A DNA stretch of 64,000 bases from Pseudomonas fluorescens. Lineage in GTDB: Bacteria; Pseudomonadota; Gammaproteobacteria; Pseudomonadales; Pseudomonadaceae. The stretch covers positions 124,001-188,000 of the forward strand of contig NZ_MRST01000022.1 of the NCBI RefSeq assembly GCF_001902145.1. The letters are read 5' to 3'. The position numbers were made by a program, and so were the translations under genes. The notes under the pieces are model-generated. The model had not been told where the DNA came from, did no database searches, and was given only the letters and a program-made list of their open reading frames with translations. Positions 39,888 through 49,103 of the stretch are shown piece after piece. Each line of letters begins with the position of its first letter. Within the stretch, counting starts at the first letter, position 1.

Positions 39888-40408
39888 GACTCACCTCCCT
39901 GGCGGCGGCAGGCCGGCAGCGCGTCTTCGATGGCATCGCGGATGTTGTTATAGGCGCCGCAGCGGCACAGGTTGCCGCTCATCAATTCCTGGATCTGCGC
40001 ACGGTCGTGGGCGCGGCCTTCATTGGCCAGGCCCACGGCAGAACAGATCTGGCCGGGGGTGCAATAGCCGCACTGGAAAGCGTCGTGCTGGATAAAGGCC
40101 TGCTGCATGGGGTGCAGTTGGTCGCCGTCGGCCAGGCCTTCGATGGTGGTCAATTCGGCGCCGTCGCACATCACGGCCAGGGTCAGGCAGGCATTCACGC
40201 GCTTGCCGTCACGCAACACGGTGCAGGCGCCGCATTGGCCGTGGTCGCAGCCTTTTTTGCTGCCCACCAGGTCCAACTGTTCACGCAGCAAGTCCAGCAA
40301 GGTGGTCCAGGGCAACACGTTCAGTTGGCGATCCTGGCCGTTGAGTGTCAGGCGTATCGGGTGGGCGACGAACGGCTGGGCCGCCGCGCCATTGGGGGTC
40401 GCGCTCAT
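39884..40408 (-). CDS. paoA: Aldehyde oxidoreductase 2Fe-2S subunit (PaoA-like), without Tat signal
   Basis: A 174-residue small subunit. The plant-type cluster motif GCDHGQCGACTV (C-x4-C-x2-C, about 55-66) with NACLTL follows, then the second cluster motif QCGYCTPGQI (about 113-122) and LCRCGAY. The ATG at 40408 follows GAGG at 5 nt. E. coli PaoA has a long twin-arginine signal; here the protein begins close to the ferredoxin domain (about residue 18), so the enzyme should be cytoplasmic. No PaoD/XdhC-type cofactor chaperone gene follows in this operon. First gene of paoABC. Confidence 0.85.
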   Translation of the reverse strand: MSATPNGAAAQPFVAHPIRLTLNGQDRQLNVLPWTTLLDLLREQLDLVGSKKGCDHGQCGACTVLRDGKRVNACLTLAVMCDGAELTTIEGLADGDQLHPMQQAFIQHDAFQCGYCTPGQICSAVGLANEGRAHDRAQIQELMSGNLCRCGAYNNIRDAIEDALPACRRQGGES

Positions 40409-40504
40409 AAACACCTCACGGGTTGGTGTACGTCCGCGGCGTTCAGGAAAATCGCCGTCTTAGGGGTACGACTTCCGGGTGTTTTGAGCGTTCAAGATGA
40501 TTGA

Positions 40505-40951
40505 TCAGCGGATATTGAGCTGGGCTTTCAGGGTGTTTTGCGGCGGGTTGATCGAGGTATTGGTGAATTCGAACCAGCCCTGGGCCTGGACGTTCAGGTC
40601 GAACATGTAGATGTAGCCCATCAAGGTACCCACGCCGTTGCACGCCTCACTGATGTTGCCGACCTGGCACACCGCTGTGCGTTGCCCATTCAACTCTGCG
40701 CCGTTGAAGCGGCCCATGGGGCTGTTGCCCAGGCCGACTTCCATCACCGAGACCTTGGTGGGCCCGCGGTGCTCGCACATCTGGGTGGTGTTGACCCGCT
40801 CCGGGATCGCTTCGCTGCAGTTGGCCGATTCCACCTTGAACACCCGCACCTCGCTCAAGGCCGGTGCAGCCGCGCCCCATGCCGGTGCCGCGCCCAGCCA
40901 CAGGCTGATACTGGCGATCAGAGCTAGACTCCACGGGTTGGCTTTTTTCAT
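40505..40951 (-). CDS. Exported protein, possibly DUF4879
   Basis: A 148-residue protein with a signal peptide (about 1-25, SLALIASISLWLGAAPAWG). The mature part has four to five Cys (SANCSEA, TQMCEHRG, AVCQVG, EACNGV) and a beta-rich end. It looks like the small secreted DUF4879 (YolA-like) family, from memory. Function unknown. The start MKKANPW was preferred over an upstream extension of 38 codons because it opens the signal peptide. It is divergent from the purine permease and not obviously linked to pao. Confidence 0.6.
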   Translation of the reverse strand: MKKANPWSLALIASISLWLGAAPAWGAAAPALSEVRVFKVESANCSEAIPERVNTTQMCEHRGPTKVSVMEVGLGNSPMGRFNGAELNGQRTAVCQVGNISEACNGVGTLMGYIYMFDLNVQAQGWFEFTNTSINPPQNTLKAQLNIR

Positions 40952-41139
40952 GCTGTCGATGACCGGCTGTTGAACGTCGGCGCAGTATGCCTCAAGCCCA
41001 TGCGCCACACAGCCTCGGCTGCTGGTATGATGCGCCGCTTTTTCCGATCCTCTCTGAAACCACAAGCGTTTGGCGCAGTTTGTGCTTTGACTTAGAGGTC
41101 AACAAATCACGACGCACACTAGCGTCACAGGGAGCCGGC

Positions 41140-42435
41140 ATGCTGGAAAAGCTGTTTCAACTCAAAGCCCACAACACCAATGTGCGCACCGAGATTCTCG
41201 CGGGGATCACCACCTTCCTGGCCATGGCCTACATCCTCTTCGTGAACCCGAGCATCCTCGGCGAGACCGGCATGGACAAGGGCGCGGTGTTTGTCGCCAC
41301 CTGTCTGGCGGCCGCCATCGGGTCCGCCGTGATGGGCCTGATCGCCAACTACCCGATCGCCCTGGCACCGGGCATGGGCCTCAACGCCTTCTTCACCTAT
41401 ACCGTGGTCCTGCACATGGGCCACACCTGGCAGGTGGCGCTGGGCGCGGTATTCATTTCGGCGGTGCTGTTTTTCCTGCTGTCGATCTTCCGCATTCGTG
41501 AGTGGATCATCAACGCCATTCCCCTGCCCCTGCGCTCGGCGATTGCCGCCGGCATCGGCCTGTTCCTGGCGCTGATCGCCCTGCATAACGCCGGTATCGT
41601 GGTGAGCAACCCGGCCACCATGGTCGGCCTGGGCGACCTGAAGCAACCGGCGCCGATCCTGGCTACCCTGGGTTTCGTACTGATCGTCGCGCTGGAAGCC
41701 CTGGCCGTACGCGGCGCGGTGCTGATCGGCATCCTGGCGGTGACGATTGCCTCTATCGTATTGGGCTTCACGCCCTTCATCGGTGTGACCTCGGTGCCGC
41801 CGTCCCTGGCCCCGACCTTCCTGCAACTGGATATCAAGGGCGCGCTGGACATCGGCCTGGTCAGCGTGATCTTCGCCTTCCTGTTCGTTGACCTGTTCGA
41901 TAACTCCGGCACCCTGATCGGCGTTGCCAAGCGCGCCGGCCTGATGGGCAAGGACGGCCATATGCCGAAAATGGGCCGTGCGCTGATTGCCGACAGCACC
42001 GCCGCCATGGCCGGTTCCCTGCTGGGCACCTCGACCACCACCAGCTACATCGAATCGGCCGCAGGCGTGAGCGCCGGTGGCCGTACCGGCTTGACCGCCA
42101 TCGTGGTCGCGATCCTGTTTTTGCTGGCGTTGTTCTTCTCGCCACTGGCTGCCAGCGTGCCGGCCTATGCCACCGCGCCAGCCTTGCTGTTTGTGGCGGT
42201 GCTGATGAGCCAAGGCCTGGCCGAAATCGACTGGGACGACATTACGGTGGCAGCGCCGGTGGTAATCACCGCCCTGGCGATGCCCTTCACTTACTCCATC
42301 GCCAACGGCATCGCCTTCGGTTTCATCGCCTGGACCGCCATCAAGCTGCTTTCGGGCCGCTACCGTGAGCTGAACCCGGCACTGGTGATCCTGTCGATCC
42401 TGTTTGTGATCAAGCTGGGCTGGTTCAACGCATGA
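41140..42435 (+). CDS. Purine permease (AzgA/GhxP-type, NCS2 family)
   Basis: A 431-residue inner-membrane transporter with about 12-14 TM segments. Landmarks: [20 protein letters not shown] (about 19-38), [34 protein letters not shown] (about 264-280) and [19 protein letters not shown]. coli relatives import adenine, guanine or hypoxanthine by proton symport. The ATG at 41140 follows GGGAG at 5 nt; the open frame extends 51 codons upstream without similarity. Its stop overlaps the trmA start (ATGA), so the two are co-translated. No purine riboswitch was recognised in the 188-nt leader. Confidence 0.88.
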   Translation: MLEKLFQLKAHNTNVRTEILAGITTFLAMAYILFVNPSILGETGMDKGAVFVATCLAAAIGSAVMGLIANYPIALAPGMGLNAFFTYTVVLHMGHTWQVALGAVFISAVLFFLLSIFRIREWIINAIPLPLRSAIAAGIGLFLALIALHNAGIVVSNPATMVGLGDLKQPAPILATLGFVLIVALEALAVRGAVLIGILAVTIASIVLGFTPFIGVTSVPPSLAPTFLQLDIKGALDIGLVSVIFAFLFVDLFDNSGTLIGVAKRAGLMGKDGHMPKMGRALIADSTAAMAGSLLGTSTTTSYIESAAGVSAGGRTGLTAIVVAILFLLALFFSPLAASVPAYATAPALLFVAVLMSQGLAEIDWDDITVAAPVVITALAMPFTYSIANGIAFGFIAWTAIKLLSGRYRELNPALVILSILFVIKLGWFNA

Positions 42436-43511
42436 CTTTCGACGCCGCAAGCTACACCGCTCAACTGCAAGACAAGGTCACGCGCCTGCGTGACCTGCTG
42501 GCACCGTTCGACGCACCCGAGCCGCAGGTCTTCGACTCGCCGTTGCAGCACTTTCGCCTGCGTGCGGAGTTCCGCCTGTGGCGCGAAGGCGGCGAGCGCC
42601 ACTACGCGATGTTCTCCCAGGAGGACAAGCGCACGCCGATCCTCATCGAAGAGTTCCCCATCGCCAGCCAGCGCATCAACCAGTTGATGCCGCAACTCAA
42701 GGCCGCCTGGCAAGCCAGCGCCGCCCTGAGCCACAAGCTGTTCCAGGTGGAGTTCCTCACCACCCTGGCCGGCGACGCGATGATCACCCTGTGTTATCAC
42801 CGCCCGCTGGACGAACATTGGCATACCGCCGCGAACACATTGGCCGCTGAGCTGAATGTGAGCATCATCGGCCGTTCCAAGGGCAAGCGCGATGTGATCG
42901 GCCACGACTACGTGGTGGAGAAACTCGACGTCGGTGGGCGCACCTTCAGCTACCGCCAACCCGAAGGCGCGTTCACCCAGCCCAACGGCACGGTGAACCA
43001 GAAGATGCTCAACTGGGCCTACGAAGCGCTGGGCAATCGCCCGGACGATTTGCTGGAGCTGTACTGCGGCAACGGCAACTTCACCCTGCCGCTGGCGACC
43101 CGCGTGCGCAAGGTGCTGGCCACCGAGATCAGCAAGACCTCGGTGAATGCGGCCCTGAGCAACCTGGATGAAAATGGCGTGGAGAACGTCACCCTGGTGC
43201 GCCTCTCCGCCGAAGAACTCACCCAAGCCCTGAACGAAGTGCGCCCGTTCCGCCGCCTGCACGGCATCGACCTGAAAAGCTACGAGTTCGGTAGCGTCTT
43301 CGTCGACCCGCCCCGCGCTGGCATGGACCCGGACACCTGCGAGCTGACCCGGCGCTTCGACAACATCCTGTACATCTCCTGCAACCCGGAGACGCTGGCG
43401 GCGAATATCGCGCAACTGCACGACACGCACCGGATTACCCAGTGTGCAATGTTTGACCAGTTCCCGTGGACGCACCATATGGAGTCGGGTGTGTTGCTGA
43501 CCCGCCGATAA
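42432..43511 (+). CDS. trmA: tRNA (uracil-54-C5)-methyltransferase TrmA
   Basis: A 359-residue methyltransferase (E. coli TrmA: 366). It makes the T54 ribothymidine of tRNA. Landmarks: [15 protein letters not shown] (about 36-50), the SAM motif [13 protein letters not shown] (about 208-220), [10 protein letters not shown] (about 291-300) and the catalytic Cys in [11 protein letters not shown] (about 312-322). Complete. Translational overlap with the upstream purine permease. A family A repeat follows and probably ends the transcript. Confidence 0.95.
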   Translation: MTFDAASYTAQLQDKVTRLRDLLAPFDAPEPQVFDSPLQHFRLRAEFRLWREGGERHYAMFSQEDKRTPILIEEFPIASQRINQLMPQLKAAWQASAALSHKLFQVEFLTTLAGDAMITLCYHRPLDEHWHTAANTLAAELNVSIIGRSKGKRDVIGHDYVVEKLDVGGRTFSYRQPEGAFTQPNGTVNQKMLNWAYEALGNRPDDLLELYCGNGNFTLPLATRVRKVLATEISKTSVNAALSNLDENGVENVTLVRLSAEELTQALNEVRPFRRLHGIDLKSYEFGSVFVDPPRAGMDPDTCELTRRFDNILYISCNPETLAANIAQLHDTHRITQCAMFDQFPWTHHMESGVLLTRR

Positions 43512-43520
43512 ATCTGCGAG

Positions 43521-43618
43521 GTAGGAGCGAGCTTGCTCGCGAAAAACGTCAACGATAACGCGTGCTTCCTGGATAAACGCGGTGCCTGTGGGGTTTTCGC
43601 GAGCAAGCTCGCTCCTAC
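43521..43618. repeat. REP doublet, family A (copy 5)
   Basis: Arms GTAGGAGCGAGCTTGCTCGC... with spacer in the inverted orientation (CAACGATAACGCGTGC after the left arm). 98 bp, 3' of trmA. Confidence 0.9.
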
Positions 43619-43625
43619 TGTTTAT

Positions 43626-44093
43626 TCAAGTGTCTGTTGTCTCTGGGGGCTGCGGTACTTCCTTGCGTGGCCGGCCCCCCTTCTTGCCATTGGCCCGGGC
43701 CGCTGCGGTCTTGGCCGCGCTGCTTTTGCGACCATTGCGCGATGCCACCAGGCTGGTTGCCAGGTCCATCAGCGGCTGGCTTGTAGCGATCAACCCTGTG
43801 ATCGAAACATCCAGGTCCTGCGCTTCACAGCTAATCGCCTTGCCTCCGAAAGTCACTTCCAACTGCTGGAAATCCTTCTCTGAAAACCCTTCGAACTCCG
43901 GCAGGCCAGCCACCGGCAACACAACGCGGCTGCCATCGCTGAAGCCAATGGAGAGGCAATCGTTTTCATAACGTACGTTACTGGCGTTGGCGTACAGGCG
44001 TTTCAACCTGCGTCCTCGGGCGATTGCCTTGTCAACGTCGGCTTCAGTGAGAGGTACATAAGGTGTGACTTTGGCTTTTATGATCTTTTTCAT
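43626..44093 (-). CDS. DUF2442-type protein with a basic tail
   Basis: A 155-residue protein. The central part (about 37-100, RYENDCLSIGFSDGSRVVLP) looks like the DUF2442 fold. The C-terminal 35 residues are basic and Ala-rich and end with KKGGRPRK (137-144), an AT-hook-like nucleic-acid-binding motif. It overlaps the upstream DUF4160 gene by 4 nt, the usual DUF4160/DUF2442 pair. Such pairs have been suggested to be toxin-antitoxin-like, with DUF2442 as the antitoxin; that is unproven. It lies in a small islet between trmA and the aroQ module. Confidence 0.65.
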   Translation of the reverse strand: MKKIIKAKVTPYVPLTEADVDKAIARGRRLKRLYANASNVRYENDCLSIGFSDGSRVVLPVAGLPEFEGFSEKDFQQLEVTFGGKAISCEAQDLDVSITGLIATSQPLMDLATSLVASRNGRKSSAAKTAAARANGKKGGRPRKEVPQPPETTDT

Positions 44094-44518
44094 AAATCGA
44101 TCTCCACAAAACCTGGGGCTCTGACCAGATTCAAAATTGTTTTCTGCCCTACGACATCGTGTCGGGCACGTGCAATCACGTAAACACCACGCTGAATGAC
44201 CAATCCAGGAATGAGTTCATCCGTTTCCCAATTCCAGGAATGATTCTCCAGGCAAACCGTCTGCAGTTTTTCCCACCAAATCCTGCGTGCCCGCGCCAAG
44301 TAGTGCCGCTGCATGATCGCCCCGCGTATCTCCTTCAGAAGTGCTATGGGTGGCCGCCTCCGTTCAGGCTCTACATCCCACAACTCAACTTCCCCATCCA
44401 GGAAACTGAAACGAAACCGCGCATCCCATCCCTTGCCCCTGACATGCACATGGGGCGGGCAATGCTCATCCCTGATAAACACCGAAATGACATAGCCTTT
44501 GTAAGCACCTACTCTCAT
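44090..44518 (-). CDS. DUF4160-type protein
   Basis: A 142-residue protein. The N-terminal 75 residues show the DUF4160 pattern: VISVFIRDEHCPPHVHV (10-26; His-Cys-rich HCPPHVH motif), a short beta region, then RRPPIALLKEIRGAIM. The C-terminal half (WNWETDELIPGLVIQRG) is an extension that I do not recognise. The product is probably cytoplasmic. Read with DUF2442 as a two-gene unit with 4-nt overlap. The leader is AT-rich relative to flanking core genes, consistent with acquired DNA. Function unknown. Confidence 0.65.
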   Translation of the reverse strand: MRVGAYKGYVISVFIRDEHCPPHVHVRGKGWDARFRFSFLDGEVELWDVEPERRRPPIALLKEIRGAIMQRHYLARARRIWWEKLQTVCLENHSWNWETDELIPGLVIQRGVYVIARARHDVVGQKTILNLVRAPGFVEIDL

Positions 44519-44870
44519 CGTAACCCATCCGTTAGGTTATTTTCCGTCAGGTAACAATTTCCCTCTGCACACCCGACAACCGGCTCCTATTCCCGAAGCT
44601 GATTCACAGATTAGTAACCACAAAAAAACCGGCGAATACCGGGTTGTAACCAGGGATGCCAACGACTGGAACAACCCGGTCAATGCTCGAAAGTCCGCCT
44701 CGTTCAGCAACCTCGCGCAATACTTCAACCGAATGCACATCAGCCGGTGATCCAGCAATTGCATTGATTAAACGTTCGATCACCGAACAGATCCGCAGCC
44801 ATCCATTGACCAAATTAACCAACCAGTACATTTTGATTCCACAACCAATAAGAACTGTGGAGAAGCCTCT
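44519..44870. other. AT-rich intergenic region before aroQ
   Basis: A 352-nt region. It contains one possible short minus-strand gene (44604-44831) and, at its right edge, the aroQ promoter and leader (AGAAG-type ribosome site near 44860). The composition is less GC-rich than both neighbours. No repeat was seen. Confidence 0.6.
44604..44831 (-). CDS. Short hypothetical protein in the DUF4160/DUF2442 islet
   Basis: A possible 75-residue gene starting [13 protein letters not shown] and ending [14 protein letters not shown] site lies 6 nt before the ATG. It is on the same strand as the DUF4160 gene, 85 nt upstream of it. Codons are more AT-rich than the neighbours. A hydrophobic N-terminus and C-terminus are visible, no family recognised. 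It could be a third islet gene or a chance frame. Confidence 0.3.
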   Translation of the reverse strand: MYWLVNLVNGWLRICSVIERLINAIAGSPADVHSVEVLREVAERGGLSSIDRVVPVVGIPGYNPVFAGFFVVTNL

Positions 44871-45317
44871 ATGCCGCCCATCGTGCTGGTGCTCAACGGC
44901 CCCAATCTCAACCTGCTCGGCACCCGCGAGCCTGCCACTTATGGCCATGAAACCCTGGCCGACATTGCCGCCCTGTGTGGTCGCAGCGCCGACAAGCTCG
45001 GTCTGAAGATCGAGTTTCGCCAGACCAACCACGAGGGCGAATTGCTCGACTGGATCCACGGCGCCCGCAACCGCTGCGCGGGTATTGTGATCAACCCGGC
45101 GGCTTGGACTCACACTTCGGTCGCGATCCGCGATGCCCTGGTGGCCAGTGAAGTGCCGGTGATCGAAGTGCATTTATCCAACGTGCATGCCCGTGAAGCC
45201 TTTCGTCACCACTCGTTTATGTCACCGATCGCCCAGGCCGTGCTGGCCGGGTTTGGCAGCCATGGCTACCACCTGGCACTGGAACATTTCAGCCTGACGC
45301 TGAAGGGACGCACGTGA
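44871..45317 (+). CDS. aroQ: Type II 3-dehydroquinate dehydratase
   Basis: A 148-residue protein, the standard type II size. It interconverts 3-dehydroquinate and 3-dehydroshikimate. Landmarks: [13 protein letters not shown] (9-21), YGH, the catalytic region [16 protein letters not shown] (about 76-91) and VIEVHLSN (about 100-107). It overlaps the following shikimate dehydrogenase gene by 1 nt (TGATG). With the downstream dehydrogenase and QuiC it forms a quinate/shikimate breakdown route, so this is likely the catabolic paralogue rather than the biosynthetic aroQ. Confidence 0.92.
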   Translation: MPPIVLVLNGPNLNLLGTREPATYGHETLADIAALCGRSADKLGLKIEFRQTNHEGELLDWIHGARNRCAGIVINPAAWTHTSVAIRDALVASEVPVIEVHLSNVHAREAFRHHSFMSPIAQAVLAGFGSHGYHLALEHFSLTLKGRT

Positions 45318-46165
45318 TGAAACCACGCATTCTCGCTGGCCTGATCGGCGCCGGCATCCAGGCCTCACGCACCCCGGCACTGCATGAGCAGGAAGGCGAT
45401 GCCCAGGGCTTGCGCTATCTGTACCGCCTGATCGACCTGGAACCGCTGCACCTGAACCTCGACGCCCTTCCCGACCTGCTGCGCGCCGCGCAGCAGATGC
45501 ACTTCACCGGCTTGAACATTACCTACCCGTGCAAGCAGGCGATCCTGCCCTTGCTCGATGAACTGTCCGATGAGGCCCGGGGCATTGGCGCGGTCAACAC
45601 CGTGGTGTTCAAGGATGGCAAGCGCATCGGTCATAACACTGACTGCCTGGGGTTCGCCGAAGGCTTTCGGCGCAACTTGCACAACGTGCCGCGCCAACGC
45701 GTGGTGCAGATGGGCGCCGGTGGCGCAGGCGCAGCGGTGGCCCATGCGCTGTTGGCCGAGGGTGTGGAGCACTTGAGCGTCTTCGACGTCGACAGCAGCC
45801 GCGCCCAGGACCTGGTGGATAACCTCGCCCAACACTTTGGCGCCGGCCGCGCTCAAGTCGGCAACCAGCTGGAAAACGCCATGGCCGAGGCCGATGGCTT
45901 GGTGAACACCACGCCGATGGGCATGGCCAAGCTGCCCGGCACGCCGGTGCCAGCGCGATTGTTGCGGGCCCAATTGTGGGTGGCGGAAATCGTGTACTTC
46001 CCGCTGGAAACCCAACTGCTGCGCGACGCCCGCGCCTTGGGTTGCCGTACGTTGAATGGCGGCAATATGGCGGTGTTTCAGGCGGTGAAGGCGTTTGAGT
46101 TGTTCAGCGGTGAAGTGGCGGATGCAGATCGAATGCTGGCGCACTTCCAGAGCATGACTATCTAG
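45317..46165 (+). CDS. Shikimate/quinate dehydrogenase (AroE/YdiB family)
   Basis: A 282-residue dehydrogenase. Substrate-binding N-terminal domain with GLIGAGIQASRTPALHEQE (about 9-27) and NITYPCKQAILP with the catalytic Lys (about 68-79); Rossmann domain with MGAGGAGAAVAHALL (about 134-148). The GAGGAG loop suits NAD(P). The ATG at 45317 is coupled to the aroQ stop; a GTG one codon earlier is possible. The S-x-S shikimate motif of AroE is altered (ASRTP), as in quinate-type members. It is likely catabolic, producing 3-dehydroquinate or 3-dehydroshikimate. Confidence 0.85.
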   Translation: MKPRILAGLIGAGIQASRTPALHEQEGDAQGLRYLYRLIDLEPLHLNLDALPDLLRAAQQMHFTGLNITYPCKQAILPLLDELSDEARGIGAVNTVVFKDGKRIGHNTDCLGFAEGFRRNLHNVPRQRVVQMGAGGAGAAVAHALLAEGVEHLSVFDVDSSRAQDLVDNLAQHFGAGRAQVGNQLENAMAEADGLVNTTPMGMAKLPGTPVPARLLRAQLWVAEIVYFPLETQLLRDARALGCRTLNGGNMAVFQAVKAFELFSGEVADADRMLAHFQSMTI

Positions 46166-46186
46166 GGATGCAAACCCAATCAAAAA

Positions 46187-46356
46187 TGTGGGAGCTGGCT
46201 TGCCCCAATGCCAGTCAGTTAAGGGCTTTTTGTAGGAGCGAGCTTGCTCGCGAAAAACTCACAGGCGCCGCGTTCATTCAGCAAGCGCGTGTTATCGTTG
46301 ACGTTTTTCGCGAGCAAGCTCGCTCCTACAGCATCGGGGCAAGCCCGGCTCCCACA
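46187..46356. repeat. Family C REP pair interrupted by a complete family A doublet
   Basis: Outer arms TGTGGGAGCTGGCTTGCCCC (46187) and GGGGCAAGCCCGGCTCCCACA (ends 46356) are inverted. Between them lies a full family A doublet (46231-46330, copy 6) with intact 28-nt arms. This is a nested arrangement. Confidence 0.85.
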
Positions 46357-46388
46357 TTGATTGGATTCGGTCTTGAAAGCAGGTGTTC

Positions 46389-47054
46389 TCAGGCTTGCAG
46401 GTAACGCAACACCGACTCGCAAATCATCGCCCGATGCCGCTGCTTGATCACCTCGTCCGACAACTCAATCTGGAAAATCTCGCTGAAGGTGTGCCGATTG
46501 GACACCCGGTAGAAACTGAACGAGTTGATCAGCAAATGCACATCCAACGGCTCCAGCCCTTCGCGAAACAGCCCCAGCTCAGCCCCGCGGCGCAGGGTCT
46601 CCCCCAACCCTTCCAGGATTTTGCTGTTCATCGCCTTGATGGTGTCGGTGCGCTTGACGTACTCGGCGTTGTGGATATTTTCGATGCTGACGATGCGTAC
46701 GAAATCCACATTCTGGTCGTGGTGATCGAAGGTAAATTCCACCAACCGCCGGATCGCCTCACGAGGTTCCAGGGCGGTGAGGTTCATACGCGTCTCAGTG
46801 TTGCGGATATCACCGTAGAGCTTCTCCAGCACCTCGACGTATAGCTGCTCCTTGCTGCCGAAGTAGTAATAGATCATGCGCTTGGAGGTATGGATGCGCT
46901 CAGCGATAGCGTCTACGCGAGCGCCGGCCAGGCCCTGTTGAACAAACTCGACAATGGCTTCCTGGAGAATATTCTCCCGGGTCTTTTCCGGATTGTTCTT
47001 GCGACTCTTGCGCGGTGCGTCAGCTACCGCGGGGAGATCGGGACTCGAGGTCAT
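46389..47054 (-). CDS. TetR-family regulator of the quinate/shikimate module
   Basis: A 221-residue regulator. Residues about 20-70 form the TetR helix-turn-helix (NPEKTRENILQEAIVEFVQQ, then IAERIHTSKRMIYYYFGSKE); the ligand-binding half follows. The ATG at 47054 was chosen because the N-terminus before it is unlike TetR. It lies 77 nt downstream of quiC on the same strand, so probably co-transcribed and autoregulated. It most likely represses quiC and the divergent importer, with a 3-dehydroshikimate-pathway intermediate as effector; that is inference from position. Confidence 0.85.
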   Translation of the reverse strand: MTSSPDLPAVADAPRKSRKNNPEKTRENILQEAIVEFVQQGLAGARVDAIAERIHTSKRMIYYYFGSKEQLYVEVLEKLYGDIRNTETRMNLTALEPREAIRRLVEFTFDHHDQNVDFVRIVSIENIHNAEYVKRTDTIKAMNSKILEGLGETLRRGAELGLFREGLEPLDVHLLINSFSFYRVSNRHTFSEIFQIELSDEVIKQRHRAMICESVLRYLQA

Positions 47055-47131
47055 GGTGCGCTCACGGCCATTGTTGTGCAGGCGCTGATTATGGGCCGCG
47101 GCGCTCCCCGAAGGAAGCACCTGCCTTGCGG

Positions 47132-49033
47132 TTATAGCCGAGCCTGGCGTACCGCCCCACTGCGCGACTTGGCCATCGCCGCCAGACGCACCGCCACGTT
47201 GGCAGCGCCGTAGCCGGCATAGCCATTCTTGCGTTGGATGATCTCGAAGAAAAACCGCCCCTCGAACGCCTCGGTGTACACATGAAACAACTCACCGCCC
47301 TGGGCGTCGCGGTCGTACAGCACGTTGTAATACGCCAACTCACTGAGGAACTCATCGTCGAAATCGAAGCGTGCCGCCAGGTCGTCGTAATAGTTGAGCG
47401 GGATATCCAGCAACGGCACACCGGCCTCTTTGGCCCGGCGTACCTCGGCAAAAATATCCGCGCAATCGAAGGCAATGTGGTGCACGCCCGAACCGCGATA
47501 GCTGGAGAGCGCGTGGGAAATCGCCGTGTTGCGGTTTTCGGAAATATTCAACGGCAGGCGAATCGAACTGCAACGGCTGCGCAACGCACGGCTTTTCACC
47601 AGGCCGTAGGGGTCGGGCAGGACCACTTCGTCATCGGCTTCGAAATCCAGCAGGCTTTTGTAGAACAACACCCAACTGTCGAGGCTGTCGGCCGGCAGCG
47701 CCATGGCCATATGGTCGATGCGCAACAAGCCACCACTGGCGGGTGCAGCCGTTTGCAGGTTGAAATCGGTGTCGTACAGCCCGCCTTCGCTGGGGTCGAC
47801 CAGGTAAATCAGGCTGCCATCCGGTGCACGCACGGCGGCCAATTCCAGCTCGTTGGGGCCGACCAGGCCGCGATAAGGCTGGCCCTTGTAGGCCACCGCC
47901 CGCTCCAGGGCCTTGGCACTGTCCTTGACCCGAATTGCCGTGGCGCACAGCGACGGGCCATGGGCCTCGAAAAAGTTGTGGGCGAAGGAATAGGGTTCGC
48001 AGTTGAGGATCAGGTTGATGTCCCCCTGGCGCAACAGGCTCACATTCTTGGAGCGATGCTGACCGGCCTTGGCGAAACCCAGGCGCTCCAGCCAATGGGT
48101 CAGTTTGGCGCCGAGGCTTTCGTCCACGGCAAATTCAAGAAACTCGATACCGTCGTATTCGCTGGCCGCCGGAGTTTCAAACAGGATATCAACGGGCGCA
48201 GCGGGGGCTTCTTGCGCCAGGCGCTGGCGGGTTTTTTCTTCCAGGTACAACAGTGACCGCAAACCATCCGCCGCATTCGCACGGGTCGGCGCAGCGCGAA
48301 AACCGTCATTGAAAATTTCCAGGGACAACGGCCCGGTGTAACCACTCTGGATGATCGGCGCGAGAAAGCCCGCCAGGTCAAACTCGCCCTGCCCCGGGAA
48401 GCAGCGGAAATGCCGGCTCCACTCCAGCACATCCATGGCCAGGATCGGCGCGTCGGCCATCTGCACGAAGAAAATCTTGTCGCCGGGGATCTGGGCGATG
48501 CCACTCGGGTCGCCCTTGAGCGACAAGGTGTGGAAGCTGTCGAGCAACACGCCCAGGCTTGGGTGGTCGACCTGGCGCACCAGGTTCCACACCTGCTGCC
48601 AGGTGTTCACATGCTTGCCCCAGGCCAACGCTTCATAGCCGATGCGCAGGCCGCGCTTGCCCGCGTGTTCGGCCAGCAGGCTCAGGTCATCGAGCAGAAT
48701 ACGTTCGTCACCCACGCTGTCGGCCGAGGCGTTACTGCACACCAGCACCAGGTCGGTGCCTAGCTCTTGCATCAGATCGAATTTGCGTTCGGCACGCTCC
48801 AGGTTGCGCGCCAGGCGATCACGGCGGCAGCCTTCGAAGTCGCGAAACGGCTGGAACAGGGTGATGGCGATGCCGAGGTCGGCGCACATCTGCCGGACTT
48901 CCCGAGGGCTGCCGTCGTAATACAACAAGTCGTTCTCAAAGATCTCCACCCCATCAAACCCGGCGGCGGCGATGGCTTCGAGTTTTTCCGGCAGGGTGCC
49001 GCTCAAGGACACAGTGGCAATAGAACGTTGCAT
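47132..49033 (-). CDS. quiC: 3-Dehydroshikimate dehydratase QuiC with a C-terminal HPPD-like domain
   Basis: A 633-residue fusion. N-terminal about 1-280: a sugar-isomerase-like TIM barrel dehydratase (EIFENDLLYYDGSPREV, GYEALAWGKHVNT, LLDSFHTLS, LEIFNDG) that converts 3-dehydroshikimate to protocatechuate. C-terminal about 290-625: a VOC/4-hydroxyphenylpyruvate-dioxygenase-like domain. Its metal triad appears retained (H441 in RIDHMAM, H519 in VHHIAF, Glu near 597 in FFEIIQ). The same two-domain layout is known for P. putida QuiC1. GGAG lies 6 nt before the ATG. Protocatechuate then feeds the beta-ketoadipate pathway encoded elsewhere. What the HPPD-like part does is not settled. Confidence 0.9.
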   Translation of the reverse strand: MQRSIATVSLSGTLPEKLEAIAAAGFDGVEIFENDLLYYDGSPREVRQMCADLGIAITLFQPFRDFEGCRRDRLARNLERAERKFDLMQELGTDLVLVCSNASADSVGDERILLDDLSLLAEHAGKRGLRIGYEALAWGKHVNTWQQVWNLVRQVDHPSLGVLLDSFHTLSLKGDPSGIAQIPGDKIFFVQMADAPILAMDVLEWSRHFRCFPGQGEFDLAGFLAPIIQSGYTGPLSLEIFNDGFRAAPTRANAADGLRSLLYLEEKTRQRLAQEAPAAPVDILFETPAASEYDGIEFLEFAVDESLGAKLTHWLERLGFAKAGQHRSKNVSLLRQGDINLILNCEPYSFAHNFFEAHGPSLCATAIRVKDSAKALERAVAYKGQPYRGLVGPNELELAAVRAPDGSLIYLVDPSEGGLYDTDFNLQTAAPASGGLLRIDHMAMALPADSLDSWVLFYKSLLDFEADDEVVLPDPYGLVKSRALRSRCSSIRLPLNISENRNTAISHALSSYRGSGVHHIAFDCADIFAEVRRAKEAGVPLLDIPLNYYDDLAARFDFDDEFLSELAYYNVLYDRDAQGGELFHVYTEAFEGRFFFEIIQRKNGYAGYGAANVAVRLAAMAKSRSGAVRQARL

Positions 49034-49103
49034 GGAAGACTCCCGGCAATTGTTGTTTGTGGCAAATTATTCGCCCCCAGCCTACAGGCAGCAATTAAAA
49101 TGT

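Noticed and set aside
40952..41139. Purine riboswitch in front of the purine permease
   Set aside because: No three-way junction or conserved loop bases could be recognised in 188 nt; only a possible promoter is visible.
46187..46356. Regularly spaced repeats suggesting a CRISPR array
   Set aside because: Units are inverted, not direct, and there are only two arms each; they are REP doublets.
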